Assembly (NCBI RefSeq): GCF_042652345.1
Contig: NZ_JBHSJJ010000016.1
Coordinates: 62,001 to 126,000, forward strand
DNA: 64,000 bases
Source: Negadavirga shengliensis
GTDB lineage: Bacteria > Bacteroidota > Bacteroidia > Cytophagales > Cyclobacteriaceae
Direction: 5' to 3'
A program made the translations under genes and the position numbers. Below are positions 10,424 through 19,719 of this stretch, piece by piece; positions within the stretch are counted from its first letter, which is position 1; each line of letters begins with the position of its first letter. The notes below the pieces were generated by a model, which was given only the letters and a program-made list of their open reading frames with translations, was not told the origin of the DNA and ran no database searches.

Positions 10424-11917
10424 ATGAATAAGAAAAACAGCTTCGCCTTCAGTCTTCATGTATTTGTTTTATTTTTTTCCATTCACAGTAGCTGGGCGCA
10501 GAAGTCGGCCATTGAAAAAAATCTGAAAAAAGAAGAAGCGCTTTCCCACTTCAGTTTTTTGGCATCCGACGAGCTAAAAGGGAGAGATGCCGCCAGAATG
10601 GAAATTGACATTGCCGCCAGATACATCGCGGAACAGTTCGAAAAATACGGGGCAAAGTCCCTGGAAAAGCTTGAAGGCTATTATCAGTTTGTTCCGCTGA
10701 TTCAGTCAGCCCCTCCTCAAGTGGGCGAAATCATCCTAGGGGATAAGCCGTTGACTCTCGGCGGGGATATGCTGGTACTGGGAGGACAGGATGTTGAGGG
10801 CGAATTCGATGTGGTGAACTTAGGATATGGGCTGGAAGAAGATTATGAGGGACAGGATGTCAGCGGTAAGTGGGTAGTGACGAGGGTCGGAAAACCGGAC
10901 AGGCTTACCCCTTCGGAATTGTTTGAAGCAGGCAGGGAAAAACGGGCCTTGGCCAAATCAAAAGGCGCCTTGGGTCTGATTGAAATGTACAATGTTCCCA
11001 ATACACCATGGGGGCTGCTCGCCAATTATCTCAACAGACCTCAAATGGGACTGGACCCTGCACCGCATGAAAACCAACAATTTCCTTATATCTGGGTCAA
11101 AGACCTCAGCAACGAAATTCTGAACCAAATCGAACCTTCCGGTGAAAAGGTCGGTGTCAGGATCAATGGAAAGGTCAATCGGAAAATCAACGGACGGAAC
11201 GTGGTGGCCTGGATTGAAGGCACAGACCCCGAACTCAAAGAAGAATATATCATGCTATCGGCTCATTACGACCATCTGGGCGTAGGGCAGCCCAATGCAG
11301 AAGGGGACTCTATATATAATGGTGCAAGGGACAATGCGGTCGGCACGGTGGCGCTTATCAATGCCGCCCAATTTTTTGCGGAAAACCCTCCCAAAAGATC
11401 CGTTTTGCTCTCCGCCTGGACGGCGGAAGAAAAGGGATTGTTAGGATCTTCCTATTTCTCGGAAAACCCTCCCATTCCCTTAAACCAGGTCATCTACAAC
11501 CTCAATATAGATAATGCGGGATACAATGACACCAGCGTAATTACCGTGATTGGTCTGGGCAGAACTTCCGCAGATCACCATATCCAAGACGCCGTATCGG
11601 AATTCGGGCTTGAAGCCATTCCTGACCCGGCACCCGAACAGGGGCTTTACGACCGGTCAGACAATGTGAATTTTGCCAAGCGGGGTATTCCCGCCCCGAC
11701 GTTCAGCCTCGGCTTTACCGCATTTGATGAGCAAGTCGGAGAGCATTATCATCAACCTTCGGACAGATTTGAGAACTTTGACTTGGAATATGCCTTGTTA
11801 TATTGGAAATCATATATACTGGCAGCCCAGAAAATCGCCAATGATCCGGACCAACCGCTGTGGATGGAAGGAGACAAATATGAAGAGGCAGGGAAAGCAT
11901 TGTACCAACTGGAGTAA
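10424..11917 (+). CDS. Secreted M28-family zinc peptidase
   Basis: This 497-residue aminopeptidase-like protein starts with a signal peptide ending near SSWAQ. It has an inserted PA-like domain (about residues 120-235) and a C-terminal M28 catalytic domain. The zinc and catalytic residues appear in order: the histidine and aspartate of SAHYDHLG, the bridging aspartate of GARDNAVGT, the glutamates of TAEEKGLLGS, the aspartate of NLNIDNAG, and the final histidine of GEHYHQPSD. It probably trims peptides in the periplasm or at the surface. It starts 45 bases after the pseudouridine synthase and converges with the PepSY gene downstream. Confidence 0.93.
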   Translation: MNKKNSFAFSLHVFVLFFSIHSSWAQKSAIEKNLKKEEALSHFSFLASDELKGRDAARMEIDIAARYIAEQFEKYGAKSLEKLEGYYQFVPLIQSAPPQVGEIILGDKPLTLGGDMLVLGGQDVEGEFDVVNLGYGLEEDYEGQDVSGKWVVTRVGKPDRLTPSELFEAGREKRALAKSKGALGLIEMYNVPNTPWGLLANYLNRPQMGLDPAPHENQQFPYIWVKDLSNEILNQIEPSGEKVGVRINGKVNRKINGRNVVAWIEGTDPELKEEYIMLSAHYDHLGVGQPNAEGDSIYNGARDNAVGTVALINAAQFFAENPPKRSVLLSAWTAEEKGLLGSSYFSENPPIPLNQVIYNLNIDNAGYNDTSVITVIGLGRTSADHHIQDAVSEFGLEAIPDPAPEQGLYDRSDNVNFAKRGIPAPTFSLGFTAFDEQVGEHYHQPSDRFENFDLEYALLYWKSYILAAQKIANDPDQPLWMEGDKYEEAGKALYQLE

Positions 11918-11925
11918 GGTGTTGT

Positions 11926-11981
11926 CCAGGCGAATATGGGCGTTTCATAAGTCCGTTCTTATTGAAGGACGCCCTACCTGG
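11926..11981. terminator. Long imperfect hairpin between convergent genes
   Basis: The outer arms CCAGG and CCTGG enclose GGGCGT with ACGCCC, and an inner near-complementary TTCATAAG with CTTATTGAA closes the loop. It lies between the convergent M28 peptidase and PepSY genes, where a bidirectional terminator is expected. No strong U-run follows on either strand, so efficiency is uncertain. Confidence 0.45.
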
Positions 11982-11996
11982 CTTTAAAAACGCCTC

Positions 11997-13148
11997 TCAT
12001 GCCGTGACCATCTCTTTTCTTTGCTTTTTATGCTTGTTTTTCTTTTTCCTACCATACCAAATCAGAAAACCGGTAACCGGCAGGCTGGCTACTACCAAAC
12101 TGACAAAAAAAGCCAAAAACTTTCCTGGGAGTCCTAATATCGCCCCGACGTGGATGTCATAGTTCATCCGCATCAATTTATCTCCGGCGGAAGCTTCATC
12201 AAACCGGTTCCAGATATGATCCACAGGTAATTCTTTCAGGGAATATTGGTCAAAATAGCGGTAGTCAATTTGCCAGTAGGTCGAGGCATCCGGGTTGGCA
12301 TTTGCGGCAATGGAGGAAAATTCATCTTCAGGAGGATGGATTTCTATCCAAGCTGCGTCAGGATATTCCTGCTGCATTTTCAGCCATACCTGATCTATTG
12401 CCGGCACATCTGCAATTCCGGCAGGGGCGGCAGTGTGCTCCGAATCCGGATCATAATAGTCTTTATAATCCTTTCCCCCTGTTATGGCAGCATAATAACC
12501 GTCTCTGAACCACTCAAACCCCCATACCAAACCGGTCAACGCAAATATTACGGCAAAAACGATTATGTAAAACCCGAGTACCTGATGCAGGTCATAATTT
12601 TTCCTCCTCCACCGGGACTTCCAGCGGACGGAGAATCTCTGGGGTATATTTTTACCGTTTTTAGGCCACCACAGAAAGATGCCGGATACCAGCATCACTA
12701 AAAAAACAAGGGTAGCGGAAGCCACCACCGGCTGCCCTATATCGGGAGGCAGCCATAAATAAAAATGGCCATCCAAAATAAATCTGAAAAACCCCGAAAA
12801 TTCATCCTTTATATGCAGCACATCGCCTGTATAGGGGTTCAAATATGCCGTCAAATAATAGTGGTCTTCAAAACTATAATAAATGGCTTTCGCCGCCCTG
12901 TTTTCCGTATGGTACATTACCGCGTGGATGTGTTTATCGGGAAGTTCTGCATCCGCTATTTCCCTTATTTTTGAGGGAGGTAAATACGGGGTTTCCGTTT
13001 CCTCCACAAACCGATACGGTTGGGTCATGTCCTGGATTTCTTCCTGAAAAGCATATATGCATCCGGTGATGGCGATGATGAACACCAACAGGCCGGAACA
13101 GAGTCCCAGCCAAAGGTGTATTTTTGAAATGATTTTCCTGGCCTTCAT
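11997..13148 (-). CDS. PepSY-associated membrane protein
   Basis: This protein of about 383 residues has an N-terminal membrane helix (LWLGLCSGLLVFIIAITGCIYAF, split as LWLGLCSGLL and VFIIAITGC), two PepSY-like extracytoplasmic regions and further helices near VVASATLVFLVMLVSGIFLWW, FYIIVFAVIFALTGLVWGF and the C terminus. Such proteins commonly accompany TonB siderophore receptors and are thought to reduce ferric siderophores or help in iron release. The ATG overlaps the stop codon of the receptor gene by one base (TGATG), so the two are translationally coupled. The tail is strongly basic (GRKKKNKHKKQRK), consistent with a cytoplasmic end. Confidence 0.9.
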   Translation of the reverse strand: MKARKIISKIHLWLGLCSGLLVFIIAITGCIYAFQEEIQDMTQPYRFVEETETPYLPPSKIREIADAELPDKHIHAVMYHTENRAAKAIYYSFEDHYYLTAYLNPYTGDVLHIKDEFSGFFRFILDGHFYLWLPPDIGQPVVASATLVFLVMLVSGIFLWWPKNGKNIPQRFSVRWKSRWRRKNYDLHQVLGFYIIVFAVIFALTGLVWGFEWFRDGYYAAITGGKDYKDYYDPDSEHTAAPAGIADVPAIDQVWLKMQQEYPDAAWIEIHPPEDEFSSIAANANPDASTYWQIDYRYFDQYSLKELPVDHIWNRFDEASAGDKLMRMNYDIHVGAILGLPGKFLAFFVSLVVASLPVTGFLIWYGRKKKNKHKKQRKEMVTA

Positions 13149-15523
13149 CAAAATCTATAATTTAAGGCAAGAGATACATTTCTAAGCGGTTGTGGGGTGA
13201 TGGTGGACCAGCCGGAATAATATTCCTGATTGGTAATGTTGTTGGCTTTCAATGCAAGGACATATTGCTGCCCGGTGTAGGAGATCATCGCATTGAATAC
13301 CTCATACCCCGGTAAGGTAAATGTTCCAATATTTGCGCGGTTCAGGGTTTTATGCTCACTGGCTGTGTTGCCACCGGCTCCTATCCCAAAACCTTCGAGA
13401 GCCCCCGCCTGAAAGGTGTAACTGGCCCAAAAATTCAGCAAGGTCTCCGGACCGGCTTCTTCCGGCCTCAAACCCACATAGCCATCTCCCGGATTGTCTT
13501 TTAATACCTCGCTTTTGTTTTTACTGAAACCTGCAATAAGATTCAGCCCACTGACCGGATTGGCCACTAAACTGAATTCCAAGCCTTTGCTTTCCACTTC
13601 GCCTCCCTGGATGCTGCTGTTGATGTTATTGGGGTCCGTCATTACCCTGTTGCGCACCAGGATATCATAATAACTTAATGTCGCGGAGATCCGGTCTTTG
13701 TACAGATGGGTTTTTATTCCAAATTCCAGTTGGTTGGCATTTTCGGGATCAAAAGTCTGCAACCTGGGATTGGACCCGTCAGCGTCGGCCACCTGCGCGG
13801 GAGCCACATTCATGAAACCGTTCATATAATTTCCAAAAAGCGACACTTTCCCGGGCAGCACCTGATACACCATCCCCAACTTTGGGGAAACGGCCGTTTG
13901 GTTACTCACCTCTTCTTCTACCCAATATGCTGTTTTACCCTTAAAATTATCTATTCTTACGCTGGCCATAACTGCCAAGCTTGACGAGAGGTTGATCACA
14001 TCCGATAGGTAGGCACTCATCACTTCGTTCTGCCCATTGGAATTTCCTTCAAATGATTCGGCCAACAATCTATCTACCCCTGCTTGGGTCAAAGCACCCG
14101 TATCACCGCCGTCCGCCAAGGTAACTTCTCCGTTTAAGACCCATCCCGTGCTTCCGTTAAATATATTTGATCTATAATAATCCAATCCCACCACCATTCT
14201 GTTTCTGAATCCGCCGATCCGGAAATCACCGATGAAATTCTGTTGAATATCCGTGGTGTGGGTTTCCCCGTTTCTCTTGGAAATATACCGGCCAAAGGTG
14301 TTACCATTCCCAAAATCCCACAGGTAGTGATAATAACCTTTGGTTTGTGCACTGCTGCGGGACAAGACTGTCTGCGAGGTCCAGGTGTCAGAAATTTTAT
14401 ACAACGCCTGCGCCTGAATACCAAAGGTGGGATTTCTGATGCCCAGCTCATTACTTGTAAAAGAGCGTTCATAGTGATTTTCAAAAACTTGCATACCCTT
14501 GAAAGACAAGGGAGTGTCTCTGTTCAGAAAAATCATGGGGGCATTCACTGATTCAATTTCCAAAAATTCCGTGTTGATAAGGAAAGTAAGCCTGTCGTTG
14601 GCCTTTATCGTAAGCGAAGGTGCGATAAAAAATGACCTCCTTTGACCTGCATCCTGAAAAGAGTTTTGGGAATGATAGGCAGTGTTTATCCGGGCAAATG
14701 TATTTTCACCAAGCGGGGTATTGACATCCGCGGTAATGCGGTTCAAGCCAAAACTGCCGGTGATATAAGCGACTTCTCCCCCGAAGCTATCATAGGGTTT
14801 TTTAGTGGTGATGTTGATCAATCCGCCGTAAGATATCAGGGGGCTGCCAAACAATGTCCCGGACGGCCCTTTGATCACATCAATGCTCTCGATGTTAGCG
14901 GGATCAAGCCCTCCATTGTTTAAGCCGGGCATCCCGTTGATCATGGTAGGTTGGACCGCGAAGCCCCGCATGGAAAAATACTCCGCGCCATCTCCTCCCC
15001 TTCCCGTGGATTCCCAAAGCCGCGCGACACCGGTCGCATTCTTAAGGGCATCATTAAAACCAGTCACGACCTGTTCTTTCATCAACTGACGGGATACTGA
15101 CTGGTAGACCTGTGGATTCTCCATGTCTTTGAGAGGAAGTTTGGAAACGGTAAAACTGCTGTCCAAGTAGAATCTATTCTGATTTCCCGAGACCATTATC
15201 TCATGGAGGTCTGTAAGGCTCTCCTTAAGGATCATGTTCACCGCAACCACTCTTCCCTCCTCTACTTTCACCTTTTTTTCCTCCCTTTCAAACCCCACAT
15301 AAGATGTAGATAGGGTATATATGCCCGGTTGGAGGCCATCAATCAGGTAATACCCGTTGTTATCTGTAGCCGCACCCACGCTAAGCCCATTAATGGACAC
15401 ATTGACAAACTCAGCTGCTTTGCCATCAGCAGTGAGGACATAACCTTCAATGCCACCGTTTTGGGCATAACTACTCAGAGACAGCAGCATGGGAAAGAAT
15501 AGGATGTATAGGTAATTTCTCAT
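13148..15523 (-). CDS. TonB-dependent siderophore receptor
   Basis: This 791-residue outer-membrane receptor has a signal peptide (to about residue 20), an N-terminal carboxypeptidase-regulatory-like domain (GIEGYVLTADGKAAEFVNV), a plug domain with the conserved PTMINGMPGLNNGGLDPANI and IDVIKGPSGTLFG motifs, and a barrel ending LALNYRF. The NITNQEYYSGW motif near the C terminus is typical of ferric-siderophore receptors of the FhuA/FoxA type. The gene is coupled to the PepSY membrane protein, forming an iron-uptake pair. A perfect 7-base inverted repeat 40 bases upstream may be an iron-regulator site. The siderophore cannot be named from sequence. Confidence 0.95.
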   Translation of the reverse strand: MRNYLYILFFPMLLSLSSYAQNGGIEGYVLTADGKAAEFVNVSINGLSVGAATDNNGYYLIDGLQPGIYTLSTSYVGFEREEKKVKVEEGRVVAVNMILKESLTDLHEIMVSGNQNRFYLDSSFTVSKLPLKDMENPQVYQSVSRQLMKEQVVTGFNDALKNATGVARLWESTGRGGDGAEYFSMRGFAVQPTMINGMPGLNNGGLDPANIESIDVIKGPSGTLFGSPLISYGGLINITTKKPYDSFGGEVAYITGSFGLNRITADVNTPLGENTFARINTAYHSQNSFQDAGQRRSFFIAPSLTIKANDRLTFLINTEFLEIESVNAPMIFLNRDTPLSFKGMQVFENHYERSFTSNELGIRNPTFGIQAQALYKISDTWTSQTVLSRSSAQTKGYYHYLWDFGNGNTFGRYISKRNGETHTTDIQQNFIGDFRIGGFRNRMVVGLDYYRSNIFNGSTGWVLNGEVTLADGGDTGALTQAGVDRLLAESFEGNSNGQNEVMSAYLSDVINLSSSLAVMASVRIDNFKGKTAYWVEEEVSNQTAVSPKLGMVYQVLPGKVSLFGNYMNGFMNVAPAQVADADGSNPRLQTFDPENANQLEFGIKTHLYKDRISATLSYYDILVRNRVMTDPNNINSSIQGGEVESKGLEFSLVANPVSGLNLIAGFSKNKSEVLKDNPGDGYVGLRPEEAGPETLLNFWASYTFQAGALEGFGIGAGGNTASEHKTLNRANIGTFTLPGYEVFNAMISYTGQQYVLALKANNITNQEYYSGWSTITPQPLRNVSLALNYRF

Positions 15524-15562
15524 AAAGTGATGTGGTTTTAATTTTACGGGACAAATCTATTA

Positions 15563-15579
15563 TTTAGAATTTTTCTAAA
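15563..15579. promoter_or_regulatory. Inverted repeat upstream of siderophore receptor, candidate metal-regulator operator
   Basis: TTTAGAA and TTCTAAA are perfect inverted arms separated by three T residues. The site is 40-56 bases before the receptor start codon. The TTTAG...CTAAA form resembles DtxR/IdeR-type boxes more than the classical Fur box. A further half-site-like AATCTAAA follows about 20 bases upstream. The regulator is inferred from the iron-uptake role of the gene, not shown. Confidence 0.45.
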
Positions 15580-16082
15580 CAATATTATTTATAATTAATC
15601 TAAAAAAAAATAAACATAGTTTAGCCGAAAATTACCGGGCGGGATTTTGGACAGGGAATTGATCAATGGGTATAACAATGAGCGCAAATCAAGGGAAAGT
15701 ACATTACGCCGATCATCAAAAACAACCAATTAAGCACATTCTTGTCAATTGACAGCTGTGTCTCGCTAATTCAAAGTCAGTCAATGAACTAAACATTATT
15801 CAATCGAATTAAATTAAAGTCAATTTTTCATTTCGGCTTCTGCCCTGTAATAGGGATGGCCTCAGCTTATTATTGTTGTTAACTTAAATTCAATTTCTTA
15901 GACTATAGGTCAATTTTCTTGACATGGAATTGGTATCGTTAAAAAAATCTCGTTTTCCAGACCGAAGTATAACGGCTCCCGAGGCCGGCAGACCCCTACG
16001 CTGTCGTCGGTTTCATCTTTGGATTTGAATATTGTCTTCTGTTTTAGTTCCAAGCTGATGCATTCAGAAAAAATAAGGGCCG
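15580..16082. other. AT-rich intergenic region without recognisable gene
   Basis: The stretch between the siderophore receptor promoter and the end of the ceramidase gene is AT-rich. It includes a 62-codon minus-strand open frame at 15910-16098 that has no signal peptide or recognisable motif and overlaps the ceramidase stop, so I do not call it a gene. No terminator or RNA gene was recognised. Confidence 0.5.
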
Positions 16083-17420
16083 TTACTCTTTTGACCATCC
16101 TTTCAGATAGGTCAAGACCCCTTCTATCAGGTCTTTTTCTGCCTCAGGAGTAAAAGCGCAGACCCGTTCCACCTCATATCCCCCATGATTATATGCATCT
16201 GCGGTGGGAAGGTATCCTAACCAGCCATTACTGTACCCATAATAAAATGTATAAGGGAAAGGCGATCCATCCCTGACTTGATTGGATATCTCACAAAACA
16301 ATTCGAGCGGGGCACTCCAAACGGCGACCTCCTCATTGATTTTGAGAAACCGGATAGGCAGCAGCACATGGTTTTCTCCAGAAGCGTCAGTGTGGGAATA
16401 ATCTCTGAGGCTTTGCGGCCAGGAGAGTCCTGCCTTTCTGGGTGTGGTGACGGTCACAGCACCTGTTTCCAATTTTATGTTGTTGCTGGCCGCCGTAATC
16501 TTTTTGTTGACGGCCAGGATCCTATCTCCCAACAAAACCTTAAATTGGTTTAAGTGTCCGGCTCTCGGATTAGGGTAGACACTATATATAGGTGCCAGAT
16601 TGCCGGCTGCCCCATTTATAAAAAGCATCGGCGCTCCTGTCTCTTCTTCTACATAAGAGGACACTACGCCAGGTGCATCTCCGCTGATTTCAGTATGTTC
16701 CTGACCCAATACAGTGCCGTGGATCGCGTAGTTGGCAATCAGCGCCAGGGGATTCCCGTCTGCTTTCTCCAGTCTGATAAGTCCTATCTTTCTGTCCACG
16801 GGTCCGTCGGGATTTAATCCGAGGGATGCCTTGCCGTATTCATCTATGGCTCTCCTGTTGATATTCGCCTGGGAAAAACCCCAACCGGTTCCCAACCTGG
16901 CTGGTTCCAGTCTGTCCAATGCCTGCCCAATGCCTTCCATCATTCTTTCCTCCACCAGGGCGGTATAATCCCGGTCCCATTCATGGTCGTACCGCTCTCC
17001 CATAAACACTTCAGGGAGTCCCGGAGGGCCCACTTCGGGAGCGGAGTGTGTATGGGTCACCGTCCACCATAGATTCTGGGGAGATATACCCAGTTCACGA
17101 TGAACTCTCTCAGCTATCCTATCATATTCGGCCGGGGAAACAAGACATATTTCGGAAGAAACCAGACAGAACCTGGTCGATCCGTCATCCATCACAACAA
17201 TACGGTGATAAATGCGGTCATGGATGCCGGTTGATTTACGGGGACCATACCCCAACAACCATTGGGAGTTTTCCGGCGTAATATCCACTTTTGTCACTGC
17301 TGCTTTGAGCTCCTGCGCTGGGAGCAACTGTGGGGTTATAAAGCTAAGAAGGCCAAGAACAGCACAAAGCATAGAACGGGTTAAACCTGGCAAGAAGAAG
17401 GATTTGTATGACTTGATCAT
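16083..17420 (-). CDS. Secreted neutral/alkaline ceramidase-like protein
   Basis: This 445-residue protein has a signal peptide (FFLPGLTRSMLCAVLGLLSF region) and matches the N-terminal catalytic domain of neutral/alkaline non-lysosomal ceramidase. The N-terminal AAVTKVDITPENSQWLLGY block, THTHSAPEVGPPG (zinc-binding histidines) and NYAIHGTVLGQEHTEISGDA (further zinc ligand and active-site region) are visible. The family hydrolyses N-acyl bonds of ceramides. At 445 residues it is shorter than full ceramidases of about 650-700, lacking the C-terminal Ig-like domain, as is common for the single-domain homologues in Bacteroidota. True substrates of these short forms are often unknown. Confidence 0.88.
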   Translation of the reverse strand: MIKSYKSFFLPGLTRSMLCAVLGLLSFITPQLLPAQELKAAVTKVDITPENSQWLLGYGPRKSTGIHDRIYHRIVVMDDGSTRFCLVSSEICLVSPAEYDRIAERVHRELGISPQNLWWTVTHTHSAPEVGPPGLPEVFMGERYDHEWDRDYTALVEERMMEGIGQALDRLEPARLGTGWGFSQANINRRAIDEYGKASLGLNPDGPVDRKIGLIRLEKADGNPLALIANYAIHGTVLGQEHTEISGDAPGVVSSYVEEETGAPMLFINGAAGNLAPIYSVYPNPRAGHLNQFKVLLGDRILAVNKKITAASNNIKLETGAVTVTTPRKAGLSWPQSLRDYSHTDASGENHVLLPIRFLKINEEVAVWSAPLELFCEISNQVRDGSPFPYTFYYGYSNGWLGYLPTADAYNHGGYEVERVCAFTPEAEKDLIEGVLTYLKGWSKE

Positions 17421-17612
17421 AAACTTGGGTGTTAAACTTGAAAAAATAGCTTTTTATTTTTCGGATATTTCCCGATAATATATAAACTATCCATCCCATA
17501 TCCAACAAATTTTCCAACCGTTCCCCATAGAAATAAAAATATAATCGAATATCTTATGTGAAGGCTTCTTTGATTTTTTAGGTTAATTGACGTATACTTG
17601 CAGGGTGATCAA

Positions 17613-17687
17613 AGGTCGTTAGCTCAGTTGGTTTAGAGCGCTGCCTTGACAGGGCAGAGGTCACCAGTTCGAGCCTGGTACGACCTA
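17613..17687 (+). tRNA. tRNA-Val (anticodon GAC)
   Basis: A full cloverleaf can be drawn. The acceptor arms AGGTCGT and ACGACCT pair completely. The D arm is GCTC/GAGC, and the anticodon stem CTGCC/GGCAG closes the loop TTGACAG with anticodon GAC. The T arm contains GTTCGAG. The discriminator is A and CCA is not encoded. It lies just downstream of a ceramidase promoter region and 10 bases from the end of convergent cbpM. Confidence 0.97.
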
Positions 17688-17697
17688 CTATTTTCGA

Positions 17698-18000
17698 TCA
17701 CACCAGTCCTTTATATAGGTCCAGTTTCCTTTTCAAATCCTGTACTTCGGTCTGTAAATTCTCTATCCGTTCCAGAAGATTGCTAATGGCTTCTATGCCT
17801 TCCACATTGATTTCCATTTCATAGTGAAAGCGCACGAATTTTTCCAATCTGCCTATATCGTCATAGGCAATATAATCCTGCTGCTCTATGAGCACCGTTT
17901 CTATAAGCCCATGGTCATTCAGGGTTTGGATAAAACTTTTCTCAATTCCGCAACTTTCACAAAATTGGCTCAAGGATATGTAATTTTCTTGTTGGTTCAT
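17698..18000 (-). CDS. cbpM: Chaperone modulator CbpM
   Basis: This 100-residue protein resembles the MerR-like CbpM family, which binds the J domain of CbpA and modulates its co-chaperone activity. The N-terminal [20 protein letters not shown] helix-turn-helix-like part is followed by a C-terminal coiled coil ([19 protein letters not shown]). Its start overlaps the stop codon of the cbpA-like gene by four bases (ATGA), the usual cbpA-cbpM arrangement, which supports the call for so short a protein. Confidence 0.9.
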   Translation of the reverse strand: MNQQENYISLSQFCESCGIEKSFIQTLNDHGLIETVLIEQQDYIAYDDIGRLEKFVRFHYEMEINVEGIEAISNLLERIENLQTEVQDLKRKLDLYKGLV

Positions 18001-18917
18001 GGCTTTCTCATTTGTGACAGTTGCTGAAACAATGATTTTTCTTTTTCAGAAAGGCTTTTAGGTATGACAACCTGATACGTCAGGTATAAGTCTCCCATTT
18101 CCCCCTCCTTTTTATAAACGGGGAAGCCTTTGTTTTTAAGTTTTACTTTTGTGCCGTTTTGCGTGCCTGCCTGCACCTTAAGTTTTACTTTCCCGTCAAA
18201 GGTGTCTACCATGATTTCCCCACCCAACACAGCCGTATACAGATCTATGGGCTCTGTTTTGAATAAATTACTTCCTTCTCTTCTGAAGACAGGGTCCGGA
18301 TGGATTTTGAAAGTAATGTATAGATCACCGTTTGGCCCACCGTTTACTCCCGGACTGCCGTGCCCTTTGATTTTTATCGTTTGTCCGTCTTCTATCCCGG
18401 CGTGAACAGTCAACCTGATTTTGTTGCCGTTGATATCCAGCGTGCGCTTATGGGTGCGGTAAACGTCCCGCAGGCTGAGTTCAAGCGTGGCGTTCATATC
18501 CTGTCCTTTGAATTGGACGTGACTCCTTCCTGCCCTGCCTCCCTGTCTGCCAAAAAGCGATTCGAAAAAATCCGAAAAACCGCTTTCCCCAAACACCTCC
18601 TCAAAATCTTCAGAACCGAAGGTTTGCCTTCCATAACCGGGCCTACCCCGGTAAGATTGGCCACCTGCCTGTTCGAAAGCCTCGGCCTGTTTCCAATCCT
18701 TTCCGTATTTATCATACTTCTTGCGCTTTTCAGGGTCGCTCAGAACCTCGTGCGCCTCATTGATTTCCTGAAACTTCCGCTGTGCGGATTCATCATTGGG
18801 ATTCAGGTCGGGGTGATATTTACGGGCCAGTTTACGATACGCTTTCTTTATCTCATCTTGTGTAGCATCTTTTTGAAGACCCAGTACATTATAATAATCG
18901 ATATATCTCATAGGCAT
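17997..18917 (-). CDS. cbpA: DnaJ-type co-chaperone CbpA
   Basis: This 306-residue protein has a J domain at residues 4-70 with the HPD motif at 35-37, a Gly/Arg-rich linker ([17 protein letters not shown]), and two DnaJ C-terminal beta domains. No CxxCxGxG zinc fingers are present, which separates it from DnaJ and fits CbpA. It stimulates DnaK in protein folding, and CbpA of other bacteria also binds DNA. The gene is coupled to cbpM. A second start two codons later ([10 protein letters not shown]) is equally plausible. Confidence 0.95.
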   Translation of the reverse strand: MPMRYIDYYNVLGLQKDATQDEIKKAYRKLARKYHPDLNPNDESAQRKFQEINEAHEVLSDPEKRKKYDKYGKDWKQAEAFEQAGGQSYRGRPGYGRQTFGSEDFEEVFGESGFSDFFESLFGRQGGRAGRSHVQFKGQDMNATLELSLRDVYRTHKRTLDINGNKIRLTVHAGIEDGQTIKIKGHGSPGVNGGPNGDLYITFKIHPDPVFRREGSNLFKTEPIDLYTAVLGGEIMVDTFDGKVKLKVQAGTQNGTKVKLKNKGFPVYKKEGEMGDLYLTYQVVIPKSLSEKEKSLFQQLSQMRKP

Positions 18918-19252
18918 TAGAACGAAAACAACAAATAAGTTACGACTTCAACTGATTCCGCACAAGTGTTAAAAAAAATACGTACAATTCTTTCTTTTTT
19001 TCGGGGAGATATTACCCAGCTCCACGGAACAGGTATTAAAAAGTGATTTTATAGAAATACGAAGAATTGGCCTCTCCCCCACCCGTCATCTCCCATAAAA
19101 AAATCCAACAAATATATTACGGGTATTAAAAGCCAATGAAATCGACCTGTTGATTTCCCAAGGCGGTAAACAATTGGTTGTCCATAAATTTAATGCGTGC
19201 CCCGTTGCCTTTGATGATCTCGGCAGTTTAATTTTCCGCTGATTCGATTCTT
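18918..19252. other. Intergenic region with a short coding-like remnant
   Basis: Most of this stretch is AT-rich upstream DNA of cbpA. On the minus strand at 19126-19227 a short open frame reads like a protein C terminus (ending NQLFTALGNQ then QVDFIGF and stop), but it has no start codon or upstream body. It may be a leftover of a lost gene. The family is not recognised. Confidence 0.35.
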
Positions 19253-19700
19253 TTAATTTTGGTGCGTGGCCAGATGTTTGTCAAGGGATTCACGAATCTT
19301 GGGAGGTCTATCGGCAGAAGGGTCAACTACTTTCCCCTCTTCATCCAGAAGTATAAATCTTGGGATGGAATTTACCATAAAATGTTGGGTAAGATCGGAC
19401 TTCCAGGCATTTTCGGCAAACCACTGAAGACCTTCCATATTTTTGGCTTTTACCATCTTTTCCCAAGGCTCCCTGGTGTTATCAATCGATACCGTCAAAA
19501 ATGCCACAGGTTTGTCTTCATATTCCTTTTTCAGCTTATCCCAACGGGGGTGCTCAGCGATGCAGGGCCCACACCATGTAGCCCAAATATCAATATACAA
19601 GATTGCCTCTCAAATCACTTAATTTCACCTCCTTTCCTTCAATATCGGTGAAGGCAAAGTCGGGAACATCTTTTCCTGGGCTGATAGGTTTCCATTTATC
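19253..19700 (-). pseudogene. TlpA/thioredoxin-like redoxin, 5'-truncated and frameshifted
   Basis: The 3' part encodes a thioredoxin-like domain with the active site WATWCGPC, then FLTVSIDN and the cis-proline region NSIPRFILLD. The upstream part of the same domain (WKPISPGKDVPDF and GKEVKLSDLRGNL) is in another frame, and the break falls at about 19591-19600, where GTATATTGAT appears in place of an expected GTATATATTGAT. This fits loss of an AT dinucleotide. The N-terminal half expected for secreted TlpA-like proteins (signal peptide and often a DUF4369-type domain) is absent, because the homology begins directly behind the stop codon of the hydrolase gene. An intact short product starting at a TTG near 19600 is unlikely to fold. 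Confidence 0.75.
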
Positions 19701-19719
19701 CCTACCGGTGTGGTTTTTA

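Noticed and set aside
15910..16098. A 62-codon minus-strand frame after the ceramidase gene
   Set aside because: It overlaps the ceramidase end, has no recognisable motif and its codon use looks random.
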